This document shows positions 33,706 through 42,802 of a stretch of 64,000 nt of DNA, one piece after another. The position numbers and the translations under genes are program-made. How positions within the stretch are numbered: the first letter of the stretch is position 1; every line of letters starts with the position of its first letter. The notes under the pieces are model-generated. The model searched no databases. It was given only the letters and a program-made list of their open reading frames with translations, and was not told where the DNA came from. The stretch spans positions 8,018 through 72,017 of the forward strand of contig NZ_JBNPXF010000015.1 of the NCBI RefSeq assembly GCF_050433445.1, read 5' to 3'. The DNA is from Kroppenstedtia sanguinis (GTDB lineage: Bacteria > Bacillota > Bacilli > Thermoactinomycetales > DSM-45169).

Positions 33706-35046
33706 TTAATGGCCGATGATCAGATGTTCCCGGGGGTAGCGGTAGGGGTCCGGTGGGGTCTTGCCCCGAAACAGGAACAGGATGGGCAGGATGCCGATCC
33801 GGCCTACGAACATCAACACCATGAGAATTCCTTTGGTGAGGGGAGACAGTTCCGCAGAGATTCCCAGAGAAGCACCAGTGGTACCAAAAGCGGAATTGAC
33901 TTCAAAGATGATGCTATTCAGGGATTGTTGCGGTTGCAGAGCGGTCACGGCGATGGTGGCCAGCCCGACCAAGAGGATGCCGATGGAAAAGATGATGGCA
34001 GCTTTGCGGATATCTTTGTCCATCAATTCCCGATGAAAAATCCGGATATGGTGCTGGCCCCGAGCGTATCCGATAATGGCCAGAATCACCACGGCTAAGG
34101 TGGTGGTCCGGATTCCGCCACCGACGCTAGAGGGACTGGCACCGATAAACATCAGAAGAGAGAGGAAGAGTTGGGATGAGACTGTAAAATCATTCAGGTC
34201 GAGGATGGTCAACCCACAACTTCGCATCGTGACAGAGAAGAAAAGGGAGTTCCAAAAAGCTTGTCCCCACCCTTGGCCAGCATACAGGTGTTGCCCCTCC
34301 AGCAACCACAACCCAACCATTCCCAGGAGGAGCAAACCGATATAAGTGGTAACCGTGATTTTGGTAAACAGGGAGAAATGGAAATTTCGGCGGCTCCGGG
34401 AGGCAAACCACTCCTTCAGTTCGATTAGAACAGGGAAGCCGATTCCGCCAGCCACGATCAACCCCATGTTCAGAGCAAGGAAAAAACCATCATTTCGGAA
34501 TCCCATCAGGGAATCTCCGAAGATATCCAAACCCGCATTGGTATATGCAGACAGCGAACTGAATGCACCATAAGCGATGGCATTCCATCCGTAGCCATAC
34601 ACCAAGTGAAGGTAGATCCCCATAAGTACTGCACCCAGGGCCTCGATCGCCAGGGAGATGATCAGGATATCCCGCATCAATCGAACCAAACCGGCCAGGT
34701 CGGAACGGTTTTGGTCCAGCATGATCATCCGCCGCCGCTGGATTCCGATTCTCTGTCCTGTAGCCATCCACAAAAAGGTGCCCACGGTCATGAATCCGAC
34801 GCCGCCGAACTGGATCATAGCCATAATCAGAATGATGCCTGTCGGGCTGAAGGTATCTGCCGTATTCGCCACCGTCAGGCCGGTCACGCTGATGGCACTC
34901 ACCGCAGTGAACAGGGAGTCCAGATAACTCAACTCCACTCCCGGCTGGTGGGAGATGGGAAGCCAGAGAAGAAAACTGGACAGGATGGATGCAGAAAAAT
35001 AAATCAGGATCAAGAGCTGAACAGGTGTCAGCTTTTTCAATTGCAT
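33706..35046 (-). CDS. ktrB: KtrB/TrkH-family potassium uptake membrane protein
   Basis: This 446-residue protein shows the four-fold pore repeat of the KtrB/TrkH/HKT superfamily. The selectivity-filter glycines are in SVTGLTV, YTNAGLD, RSCGLTI and TTGASLG, each followed by a membrane helix. KtrB-type subunits carry K+ (with Na+) and need a cytoplasmic RCK regulator (KtrA/KtrC), not encoded next to it. A KtrD assignment is equally possible. It lies on the opposite strand to its neighbours and is not part of the conserved B. subtilis order here. Confidence 0.9.
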   Translation of the reverse strand: MQLKKLTPVQLLILIYFSASILSSFLLWLPISHQPGVELSYLDSLFTAVSAISVTGLTVANTADTFSPTGIILIMAMIQFGGVGFMTVGTFLWMATGQRIGIQRRRMIMLDQNRSDLAGLVRLMRDILIISLAIEALGAVLMGIYLHLVYGYGWNAIAYGAFSSLSAYTNAGLDIFGDSLMGFRNDGFFLALNMGLIVAGGIGFPVLIELKEWFASRSRRNFHFSLFTKITVTTYIGLLLLGMVGLWLLEGQHLYAGQGWGQAFWNSLFFSVTMRSCGLTILDLNDFTVSSQLFLSLLMFIGASPSSVGGGIRTTTLAVVILAIIGYARGQHHIRIFHRELMDKDIRKAAIIFSIGILLVGLATIAVTALQPQQSLNSIIFEVNSAFGTTGASLGISAELSPLTKGILMVLMFVGRIGILPILFLFRGKTPPDPYRYPREHLIIGH

Positions 35047-35332
35047 AAGTGACCTACCCCACTCTCAGCCAAAACTAATGTTCATTTTACAATACAGAAT
35101 TCGGTTTGCAAGAGAGGAAGAGGGATTTTCTTCCCTTCGAAGAAGGAGAATAGGGAAGCGAAAAACCAATCCGGGGGAATGGCGTAGGGAATCCGTACCC
35201 ATAGGGGCACAGGGGGGATCACATGGAACGTCTGTATCCTGACCGGTCCGGCCTCAGATCCGGGCTTTCGGATGAGCGGGTGACAGCGAAAAAAGAGTCG
35301 ATGGGACTCCTGGAGGAAAGGGGCGAATGTAG

Positions 35333-36601
35333 ATGTGGAAGAGTGGGTTGTGCACAGGTTTGGCTTTTATCCTCATCTTCGGATTGATCGGCTCCCAGGC
35401 CGACGGGAAAAAGGCAAAGCCTCAGCGGGTGAAGACGGGATTGGAGATTCTCTTGCAACATCCGGAACGTCTCAAAGGAAAAAAGGTAGGCCTGATCACC
35501 AATCCGACAGGCGTGACCTCGGATTATCGCCACGGCCTAGATGCGATGCTGGATGCGGGGATCCAGGTGGTGAAAGTGTATGGGCCGGAGCATGGGGTTC
35601 GGGGCACGGAACAGGCCGGAGACACTCCAGGAACTGAGGAAGACCCTCGGACCGGATTACCCTTTGTCAACCTTTACGGAAAAAAGCCGGAGGAGATGGT
35701 TCCCCTTTTTGACGGAGTGGATGTGCTGGTTTTTGATATCCAGGATGTGGGCACCCGTTTTTATACCTATATATACACTCTGGCCTACACCATGGAAGCG
35801 GCGGCCCAGGCGGACAAGACCTTGATCGTCCTGGATCGGCCCAATCCCCTTGGGGGCATGAAAGTGGAGGGGCCGGTGTTGAAACCGGAGTACAGCTCCT
35901 TTGTCGGTCTGTACCCGATTGCCCAGCGGCACGGAATGACCGTCGGGGAGCTCGCTCGCTTGTTTCACGGGGAGTTTCTAACGGATTCGGGTGATCTCCA
36001 AGTGATTCCGATGAAAGGTTGGAAGCGATCGGATCGATTTGAGGATACAGGCCTCCCCTGGGTTCTACCTTCTCCCAACATGCCCACCCTAGAGTCGGCA
36101 CAGGTCTATCCCGGCACCGGAATGATCGAAGGGACCAACTTGTCCGAGGGGAGAGGCACGACCCGTCCCTTTGAACTGGTGGGAGCCCCTTATATCAAAG
36201 GATGGGAACTGGCTGAGGCCCTCAACCAGACCGGCTTGCCCGGTGTCTCCTTTCGGGAAGCCTATTTCAATCCCACTTTCTCTAAATACAAAGGGGAGAC
36301 CGTAGGTGGGGTTCAGGTGCATGTAGAGGATCCCGATGTTTTTTCCCCGGTATGGACGGGATTGACGATCATTCAGGAGACCCGGCGATTGTATCCGGAT
36401 CACTTTCAGTGGCGGAGTGACCACTGGATCGACAAACTGACCGGTTCGGATCGGGTGCGCAAACAGATCGACGCAGGGGTCCCAGCTAAAAAAATCGTAG
36501 CAGGCTGGAAGAAGGAGCTGAAAGAATTCCGGCAATTGCGTTCCCGATACCTTATCTATCCTCCCCCAGCAGAAAAAAAACTCTCTAAAAACTCCCCTTG
36601 A
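35333..36601 (+). CDS. namZ: Secreted exo-beta-N-acetylmuramidase NamZ (DUF1343)
   Basis: This 422-residue protein has a signal peptide (about residues 1-24, CTGLAFILIFGLIGSQADG) and the NamZ/YbbC domains (KKVGLITNPTGVTSDYRH, YGPEHGVRG, VFDIQDVGTRFYTYIYTL, LDRPNPLGG, EGTNLSEGRGTT). NamZ releases terminal MurNAc from peptidoglycan fragments during wall recycling. In B. subtilis it sits with nagZ and amiE. Here it stands alone. ATG 35333 follows GGAGGAAAGGGG. About 285 bp upstream show no clear feature. Confidence 0.93.
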   Translation: MWKSGLCTGLAFILIFGLIGSQADGKKAKPQRVKTGLEILLQHPERLKGKKVGLITNPTGVTSDYRHGLDAMLDAGIQVVKVYGPEHGVRGTEQAGDTPGTEEDPRTGLPFVNLYGKKPEEMVPLFDGVDVLVFDIQDVGTRFYTYIYTLAYTMEAAAQADKTLIVLDRPNPLGGMKVEGPVLKPEYSSFVGLYPIAQRHGMTVGELARLFHGEFLTDSGDLQVIPMKGWKRSDRFEDTGLPWVLPSPNMPTLESAQVYPGTGMIEGTNLSEGRGTTRPFELVGAPYIKGWELAEALNQTGLPGVSFREAYFNPTFSKYKGETVGGVQVHVEDPDVFSPVWTGLTIIQETRRLYPDHFQWRSDHWIDKLTGSDRVRKQIDAGVPAKKIVAGWKKELKEFRQLRSRYLIYPPPAEKKLSKNSP

Positions 36602-36641
36602 CATCACCGCCGCCCGTTAGTATAATAAAATTTGTGATTGA

Positions 36642-36717
<76 letters not shown>

Positions 36718-36794
36718 ACTGAAAAAATGAGGGTGAGGGGTTCGGGTTCCTTTGGGAACAACCCCCGAAATCCGGATTCCTCCCCTATTGACGT

Positions 36795-36871
36795 GGCGGC
36801 GTAGCTCAACTGGCTAGAGCGTACGGTTCATACCCGTGAGGTTGGGGGTTCGAGACCCTCCGCCGCTACCA
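36795..36871 (+). tRNA. tRNA-Met (CAT), elongator
   Basis: The 77-nt cloverleaf GGCGGCG...CGCCGCT-ACCA has the anticodon loop TTCATAC. It closely matches the B. subtilis elongator Met tRNA, which also lies just upstream of spoIIE. Its terminal ACCA is complementary to the UGGU of the metS T-box. A lysidine-modified tRNA-Ile2 is less likely. Confidence 0.9.
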
Positions 36872-36876
36872 GACGA

Positions 36877-36932
36877 AGGCGAGGTTCAGGCCCTTGATCG
36901 GAGGAAAAGGGGGCATTGATTCGCCTTTTTTC
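36877..36932 (+). terminator. Terminator after the tRNA pair
   Basis: AGGCGA and TCGCCT bracket an inner CAGGCCCTT/AAGGGGGC pairing and are followed by TTTTTTC. Confidence 0.6.
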
Positions 36933-37048
36933 TTTTTCTTCAGGAGTCCGGGGTACATCCGACTCCGCGGTACTGCCCGCCAAACCCTTGGGGAATCCTA
37001 AGACGGACCCGGGCATTCGGGAGTATCCGGGTATGTAGGAGTGGTATT

Positions 37049-37534
37049 GTGGATGTTACCATAAAAAAAATCAAATTTACGACGATCAACAAATCGTATA
37101 CGGAAAAGGTGCGGGATTGGCAAGGGAGGCACTGCTTTGCTACCCAGTATCCCAATCCTGACGGCAAGCGGATCTTTCTGACCTATTATTTTGTGAAGAA
37201 AGGCTACACCATCTCCAAAGTGTTCCACCGTTCCGGGGAATTTCTCTATTACTACTGTGATGTGATGGAAATGCGGCAGGTGGGTCGGTTGCGCTATGTG
37301 ATGGTGGACCTTCTACTCGATTTACTCGTCTACCCCGATGGAAGGTATCATTTGATCGATGTGGATGAATTTGCGACTGCCATTGAGAAGGGACAATTAA
37401 AAAGGAAGCAGCAGGTCCATTCCCTGCGGACCTTGGACAAAATGATCCGCCTGCAGACCAAGCGCTCCTTTATTCCGAAATATCTCCATGAGGCCCGGAT
37501 GTTTCCGCTGCCGGAGTCCCCGAAGGGAAAGTGA
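37049..37534 (+). CDS. DUF402 family protein, nucleoside tri/diphosphatase-like (NtdP-like)
   Basis: This 161-residue protein carries the DUF402 fold seen in FLYYYCDVME (a metal-site region), RYVMVDLLLDLLVYPDG and LIDVDEFATAIEKGQL. Related Firmicute proteins (NtdP/YgaC) hydrolyse nucleoside tri- and diphosphates, but others serve different roles, so the activity is tentative. GTAGGAG precedes the GTG at 37049. A strong terminator follows 90 bp downstream. Confidence 0.75.
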   Translation: MDVTIKKIKFTTINKSYTEKVRDWQGRHCFATQYPNPDGKRIFLTYYFVKKGYTISKVFHRSGEFLYYYCDVMEMRQVGRLRYVMVDLLLDLLVYPDGRYHLIDVDEFATAIEKGQLKRKQQVHSLRTLDKMIRLQTKRSFIPKYLHEARMFPLPESPKGK

Positions 37535-37624
37535 GGGGCCCTAGGTTGTCTGGAGGAAGGCCGGATCCGGAGGTGGGGAATTCAGGATCCAGCCCCTGGG
37601 TTGTGATGGGAAGCCGCCTTGGAT

Positions 37625-37658
37625 GCCCCCTGGTCAAGCTGACCGGGGGGCTTTTTTT
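37625..37658 (+). terminator. Strong terminator before the spoIIE control region
   Basis: GCCCCCTGGTCA and TGACCGGGGGGC form a 12-bp stem with a 3-nt loop, followed by TTTTTTT. Confidence 0.93.
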
Positions 37659-37699
37659 GTCTCCTCCCGGTGTCGCAGGAGGGATTCTTTTTGGAAGTT

Positions 37700-37923
37700 T
37701 TGTCGATTTCCTCGGATCTTCGCCTGCCCTCGACAGAAACAGGCAATGAAAGAGAGCGGTAAATCGACATCGAAATAAGAACGTACGGTCCCCTTTGAAG
37801 GAGTGAAAACGAGCTTTTTCTTAATAAGGGAAACAGGTGAATTTCCATCCCGAAAAAATGTCGGAAACTTTTTTCTCAGGTTCAGCAATTGTGACAAACT
37901 TATCTGGAAACCCTCGCTATAAT
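37700..37923 (+). promoter_or_regulatory. spoIIE control region: sigma-A promoter with long spacer and 0A-box-like sites
   Basis: GTGACA (37891-37896) and TATAAT (37918-37923) are 21 bp apart, the unusual spacing known for Spo0A-activated spoIIE and spoIIG promoters. Sites close to the 0A box (TTGTCGAA) are TTGTCGAT (37700-37707), TGTCGATTT on the minus strand (37761-37769) and TGTCGGAAA (37859-37867). The last lies about 25 bp before the -35, where Spo0A~P would contact sigma. This region fills most of the gene-free 37535-37988 stretch. Confidence 0.7.
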
Positions 37924-37988
37924 GGGTTCCACACGTTCCGGACAAGCCAACCAACCGGACGCTGAACCGACGAAGGGATGGATGAAAT

Positions 37989-40457
37989 ATGCAGATGTTG
38001 ACCGCCGGATTGGGAACTTATCTTTCCCGTACTCTGCAAAAGCTGGTTTTGGATCGAACCGAGCTTCGGACCTGGCAGAGCAGGCTCCTGAACACTTGGA
38101 ATCTGCCGGTCATCGTGATGGGATTTCTTCTGGGACGGGCGATGATTCTGGATACGATCTCGCCCTTCGCTTTGGCTTATATGGGAGTCGTGATTCATCT
38201 GACACGGCGTCAATGGCCGCTTTCCATGATTGCCCTCATCCTTGGTGCTTCCACTCTGGGGACGGGACAGGGGGCCTGGATTGCAGGGGTGTCGATCTGG
38301 TTTCTAGTCATGCAAAAGGTGTTTCACCTGATGGGAAAGGGACACCTCAACTTCGCTCCTTTCGTGGTATTGACCACCGCCGCCGGGGCCCACCTCCTCC
38401 GCCTCTATCTGGAAGGATGGACCTCGTACACCGGGATGTTGGCGGGAGTGGATGTCCTGCTCTCCTTCATCCTGACGTTTATCTTTGTCCAGTCCTTGCC
38501 TTTATTCACCCTGCGTAAAAAGAAATTCTCCCTCCGCCATGAGGAGATCGTCTGCCTCATGATCCTGGCGGGGTCGGTGATCACCGGGATGCTAGGGTGG
38601 AAGGTGGCAGATCTGTCTGTGGTTCATGTGGTGTCCCGGTATCTGATCATGATGCTAGCCTGGGTGGGCGGTGGGATGCTGGGAGCCTCGGTGGGGGTTG
38701 TCACCGGCATGATTCTCAGTTTGGCGGATCCCAAGGCCATGGCGCAGATCAGTTTGTTAGCCTTTGCCGGACTACTGGCGGGCTTGTTCAAAGAGATGAG
38801 GCGGTGGGGGGTGGCGATCGGGTTTGTCTTGGGTACTTTAGTCCTCACGCTCTATGGGGGAGGTACCCAGGATATCTGGATCTCCCTGCAGGAGACGGTC
38901 TTGGCGATGCTCCTCTTTCTCCTCACTCCCAAGGCAGTGGTGGATCTCATCGCCCGTCTGGTCCCGGGCACCTCGGAAAACGAATCGGTCCGCCAGGAGT
39001 ATACCCGGCGACTGCGTGATGTGACTGCAGCCAAAGTGGAGCAATTTACCGAGTTGTTCAGCGAAATGGCTCGCAGCTTCCAGGAAGATGCCACAGGGAG
39101 CCTAAATGATGATGAACAACATATGAACCGGTTTATCGATGACGTGATGGATCGCTCCTGCCGCAGCTGCCATCTGTATCGACAATGCTGGGAGAAGAAG
39201 TTTGTCTCCACCTACAACGGGATGACGGATCTGATGGCTATGGTGGAGATGAACGGCCCAGAGAAGGCACTGCGTGCCCCCCGAGCCTGGTCTGAGCATT
39301 GTGTCAAGGCTGATAAGGTACTCCAGCTGATCCGGGAAGGCTATGGCACCTATGAGCAAGAGATGTTGTGGCGGGACAAACTGAAAGAGACGCGTCGCAT
39401 CGTCTCGGAACAGTTGGAAGGGGTTTCTGAGGTGATGGAAGGGTTGGCGGCGGAGATCCGAAACGAAACCCATGTGATGGCTGCCCAGGAGGAGCAGATT
39501 CACCAGGCGTTGGAGGATCTGGGCTTATCCATTCAGCGGGTAGAAGTGATCAATCTGGAAGAAGGAAAGGTGGAAATCGAGGTTGCCCTACCTCACACCG
39601 ATGCTCTGGATGAGTGCCGAAAGCTAGTGGCGCCGCTGGTGACGGAAATTGTGGGTGAACCGATCACTGTGCAACGCAAAGTGGTTCAGGGACGTTCCGC
39701 AGGAGCGGTCGTCACGCTAGGTTCTGCCCAACGCTTCGAGATGAAGACCGGGGTAGCTGGGGCGGCCAAGGGGGGACATTGGCTGTCGGGTGACAGCTAT
39801 TGTTACATGAATGTGGGAACCGGGAAATACGCCGTCGCCATCAGTGACGGAATGGGAAACGGAACCCGGGCCCAGCAAGAGTCCAGCGCAGCTCTGCAAC
39901 TGTTGCGAAAGCTACTCCAATCGGGGATGAAGGAAGATAAGGCTGTGGAGACGATCAATTCCATTTTGAGTTTGCGATCTACAGACGAGATGTTCGCTAC
40001 CATCGATCTGGCCATGGTCGATCTCAATTCAGCAGGCTCCCGCTTTCTCAAAATCGGATCCACCCCTGGCTTTGTCAAACGGGGGAACGAGGTGATGATG
40101 GTCGCCGCTGGAAATCTGCCGCTGGGGATTTTGAACGATATCGATGTGGAGCCAGTAGAGTTTCAGCTGCAACCAGGGGATCTGGTGGTGATGATGACCG
40201 ACGGCATTTATGATGCTCCTCGGCATGCATCCAACAAGGAGGCATGCATGAAGCGATTGATCGCCGATATCAAAACCAAGGATCCGCAGGGGTTTGCCGA
40301 TTGCTTGTTGGAGCAAGTGATCCGGCATCATGATGGAGAGATCGAAGATGACATGACCGTGGTCGTGTCCAAGGTGGAAACCTATGTGCCCGAATGGGCC
40401 ACAATTCGCATTCCGGGAGTGAACCGGGTGGAGCGGGAACCTGTGGCGGGTTTGTGA
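37989..40457 (+). CDS. spoIIE: Stage II sporulation protein E, PP2C-type phosphatase
   Basis: This 822-residue protein has about ten N-terminal membrane helices (to about residue 315), a central FtsZ-interacting coiled region and a C-terminal PPM phosphatase. The phosphatase motifs are SGDSYC, VAISDGMGNGTRA and VVMMTDGIYDAP. It dephosphorylates SpoIIAA-P in the forespore, releasing sigma-F, and acts at the polar septum. The ATG at 37989 follows GAAGGGATGG. It is alone in its transcription unit under a Spo0A-type promoter. Confidence 0.98.
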   Translation: MQMLTAGLGTYLSRTLQKLVLDRTELRTWQSRLLNTWNLPVIVMGFLLGRAMILDTISPFALAYMGVVIHLTRRQWPLSMIALILGASTLGTGQGAWIAGVSIWFLVMQKVFHLMGKGHLNFAPFVVLTTAAGAHLLRLYLEGWTSYTGMLAGVDVLLSFILTFIFVQSLPLFTLRKKKFSLRHEEIVCLMILAGSVITGMLGWKVADLSVVHVVSRYLIMMLAWVGGGMLGASVGVVTGMILSLADPKAMAQISLLAFAGLLAGLFKEMRRWGVAIGFVLGTLVLTLYGGGTQDIWISLQETVLAMLLFLLTPKAVVDLIARLVPGTSENESVRQEYTRRLRDVTAAKVEQFTELFSEMARSFQEDATGSLNDDEQHMNRFIDDVMDRSCRSCHLYRQCWEKKFVSTYNGMTDLMAMVEMNGPEKALRAPRAWSEHCVKADKVLQLIREGYGTYEQEMLWRDKLKETRRIVSEQLEGVSEVMEGLAAEIRNETHVMAAQEEQIHQALEDLGLSIQRVEVINLEEGKVEIEVALPHTDALDECRKLVAPLVTEIVGEPITVQRKVVQGRSAGAVVTLGSAQRFEMKTGVAGAAKGGHWLSGDSYCYMNVGTGKYAVAISDGMGNGTRAQQESSAALQLLRKLLQSGMKEDKAVETINSILSLRSTDEMFATIDLAMVDLNSAGSRFLKIGSTPGFVKRGNEVMMVAAGNLPLGILNDIDVEPVEFQLQPGDLVVMMTDGIYDAPRHASNKEACMKRLIADIKTKDPQGFADCLLEQVIRHHDGEIEDDMTVVVSKVETYVPEWATIRIPGVNRVEREPVAGL

Positions 40458-40485
40458 CGGATGTTGCAAAAAAAGCTTTACGGAA

Positions 40486-40515
40486 TTGATTCCGCTTTTA
40501 CAAATAGGCTACAAT
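40486..40515 (+). promoter_or_regulatory. Sigma-A promoter for tilS-hpt
   Basis: TTGATT (40486-40491) and TACAAT (40510-40515) are 18 bp apart, 28 bp after the spoIIE stop. Confidence 0.6.
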
Positions 40516-40561
40516 GGGCCTCAGGTAGGATTTTTTGAAAGTGGGTTGAACAGGGATATGA

Positions 40562-40590
40562 CCCGGGGAAGACGGTTCCCCGGGATTTCT
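40562..40590 (+). terminator. GC-rich hairpin in the tilS leader
   Basis: CCCGGGGAA and TTCCCCGGG form a perfect stem with a 5-nt loop, followed by ATTTCT. It lies downstream of the promoter, so it may attenuate or stabilise the mRNA rather than end the spoIIE transcript. Confidence 0.5.
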
Positions 40591-40636
40591 ACTGAATATG
40601 TGTTACTGGAGTCGTAAAAATAGCGGGAGGATCACA

Positions 40637-42064
40637 ATGCTGGAGCAGATGAAGAAGACCATCCTGACCCATCACATGCTTCCCGAGGGGAGCTCGGTAT
40701 TGGTGGGAGTATCTGGCGGACCGGACTCCACCGCGCTTCTGCACGCCCTCTCCCAGATGGCTCCTTCCCACCGTTGGAAAGTGGCGGCGGTTCATGTGAA
40801 TCATGGCTTGCGGGGGGAAAACAGTCTGGGGGATGAGAAGTATGTTCGAACCTGCTGTGAAGAGTGGAAGATCCCCTGTTACGTTGAATCGGTGCCAGTC
40901 CGACAAGTCCTCGCGCAAACTGGTGGTAACAAACAGGCGGTAGCCCGGAGTCTCCGTTACGACGCCTTCCACCGAGTGGCCGAGAAGATCGGTGCGGAGT
41001 ATTTGGCTCTGGCCCATCAAGCGGATGATCAAGTGGAAACGATGCTGATGCGACTGATCCGGGGAACCGGACCGGCAGGTTTGGCCGGGATCCCGTCTAC
41101 CCGGGAGTGGCGGGGGCTCCGGATCCTCCGTCCCCTGTTGGAAGTCTGGCGTTCCGATGTGGAAGCTTATTGTACGCGGTACGGACTCACCCCGCGTTTT
41201 GATGAAAGCAACCGAGATCTCCGCCACACCCGGAATCGCATCCGGCACCACCTTCTCCCTGAACTGGAAACTTACAATCCCCGAGTCAAAGAAGTGCTTT
41301 TCCGCTTGGCGGACCTAGCGGCGGATGAAGAGGAGCACTGGACTCGATTGCTGGAAAAAAAAGCGCAGTCTGTCATCACCGATCACGGGCCAGATGGGGT
41401 TGAGGTGGATATTCCGCAATTTCTGGAACTGGGAGTCGCTTTACAAAGAAGGGTGATTAAACTAATATTAAATTGTCTTGTAGAAGATGATGAAAATGAA
41501 ACAGTCACCCTTGACGGAGTGGAAAGAATTCGGAAACTGGCCCTGTCTTCGGATCCTTCGGGAGAAACTGCCCTTTCCAAAGATGTCCGGGCGCAGCGGA
41601 ACTATCAACGGCTCCGGATTTTGAAGACAGCGTCGTTCACTCGGGATGAAGCGGGGGAACAAGAGCTTCCCGCCCCACTTCCGATTCCGGGGGAGGTACG
41701 CTATCCCGCCGGTCGAATCCGGGTTTGGACCGACTCCCAGCCCCCTTTTTCACCGACGAAAGATCGCGCTGTTTTCGACCTCGATCTACTGGAACAAGCC
41801 CCAGTCGTCCGTCCGCGGCGACCTGGGGACCGAGTTCAACCCCTGGGCATGAAAGGGACAAAAAAAGTGAAGGACGCCCTGATCGATGCCAAAGTCCCCC
41901 GCCGTCTCCGCGACGAAATTCCCTTGCTCACCTGTGGGGCCGAAGTGATCTGGGTTCCCGGTGTAGTCCGTTCTGGACATGGGAGAGTAACAGAAGAAAC
42001 TCGTCGTTTTCTGTGTCTGGAGTGGCAGTGGGCCAGTCCTGCTCCAGATCAGAGGGAGCCTTGA
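40637..42064 (+). CDS. tilS: tRNA(Ile)-lysidine synthase
   Basis: This 475-residue enzyme converts C34 of tRNA-Ile2 (CAU) to lysidine, so the tRNA reads AUA. The PP-loop is VGVSGGPDSTALLHAL. Family segments HVNHGLRGENS and LAHQADDQVETMLMRLIRGTG (first 20 residues shown) follow, with the C-terminal TilS domain (RRPGDRVQPLGMKGTKKVKD). GGGAGG precedes the ATG at 40637. It is followed by hpt 48 bp downstream, the standard Bacillales pairing. Confidence 0.97.
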   Translation: MLEQMKKTILTHHMLPEGSSVLVGVSGGPDSTALLHALSQMAPSHRWKVAAVHVNHGLRGENSLGDEKYVRTCCEEWKIPCYVESVPVRQVLAQTGGNKQAVARSLRYDAFHRVAEKIGAEYLALAHQADDQVETMLMRLIRGTGPAGLAGIPSTREWRGLRILRPLLEVWRSDVEAYCTRYGLTPRFDESNRDLRHTRNRIRHHLLPELETYNPRVKEVLFRLADLAADEEEHWTRLLEKKAQSVITDHGPDGVEVDIPQFLELGVALQRRVIKLILNCLVEDDENETVTLDGVERIRKLALSSDPSGETALSKDVRAQRNYQRLRILKTASFTRDEAGEQELPAPLPIPGEVRYPAGRIRVWTDSQPPFSPTKDRAVFDLDLLEQAPVVRPRRPGDRVQPLGMKGTKKVKDALIDAKVPRRLRDEIPLLTCGAEVIWVPGVVRSGHGRVTEETRRFLCLEWQWASPAPDQREP

Positions 42065-42112
42065 TGCAAAGGTGAAAAACGGTATACATACTTTTGTTTC
42101 CGGGAGGTTTCC

Positions 42113-42652
42113 ATGCACGAAGACATCCGAGATGTACTGTTGTCCGAATCTGAAATCCAGGAAAAAGTGAAAGAACTGGGCGCCCGACTGACCAAGGATT
42201 ACAGCGGCTTAAACCCCCTCTGCATCTGTGTGCTGAAGGGGGCGGCTCCGTTTATGAGTGATTTGGTCCGGGCGATGGATACCGATCTGGAGATGGATTA
42301 CATGGCGGTTTCCAGCTATGGGACCTCCACCTCTTCCTCTGGCGTCGTCCGGATTGTAAAGGATTTGGACACGACTGTGGAAGGGCGTCATGTCATCGTG
42401 GTGGAGGATATCATCGACAGTGGACTGACTCTGAGTTATTTGCTCGATCTGTTGCGCCGCAGGAATGTAGCTTCCGTCAAAGTGGTAACACTGTTGGATA
42501 AACCCGCACGGCGCACTGCCGAGCTAAAACCGGATTATTTCGGTTTTGCGGTCCCTGATGAATTTGTGGTGGGTTACGGCTTGGACTATGCAGAAAAATA
42601 CCGGAATCTGCCTTATATCGGTGTGCTGAAAGAAAGTGTTTACAGCGATTAG
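42113..42652 (+). CDS. hpt: Hypoxanthine phosphoribosyltransferase
   Basis: This 179-residue purine-salvage enzyme joins hypoxanthine or guanine to PRPP. The PRPP loop is VIVVEDIIDSGLTL. The C-terminal VPDEFVVGYGLDYAEKYRNL is the base-binding signature. GGGAGG precedes the ATG. In B. subtilis HprT and TilS also help activate ftsH transcription, and the gene order tilS-hpt-ftsH is kept here. Confidence 0.97.
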   Translation: MHEDIRDVLLSESEIQEKVKELGARLTKDYSGLNPLCICVLKGAAPFMSDLVRAMDTDLEMDYMAVSSYGTSTSSSGVVRIVKDLDTTVEGRHVIVVEDIIDSGLTLSYLLDLLRRRNVASVKVVTLLDKPARRTAELKPDYFGFAVPDEFVVGYGLDYAEKYRNLPYIGVLKESVYSD

Positions 42653-42739
42653 AAGGGTACATTTCGACGCTAAATCTTTGCTGAGGAAACTTCCCGGTCT
42701 TTCCTGGCAATACTTTTTCATAACGCTCTCCGCGGGAAG

Positions 42740-42769
42740 TTGAGAACCCATAATCCAGTGTGGTAAAAT
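42740..42769 (+). promoter_or_regulatory. Sigma-A promoter of ftsH
   Basis: TTGAGA (42740-42745) and TAAAAT (42764-42769), 18 bp apart, lie 33 bp before the ftsH ATG. Confidence 0.6.
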
Positions 42770-42802
42770 AATGAAAGTGGTATTTCTGAGAGGAGGCCAA
42801 GG

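Noticed and set aside
35047..35332. Feature in the gap between the potassium transporter and namZ
   Set aside because: I see no convincing promoter, RNA or coding frame in this 286-bp stretch.
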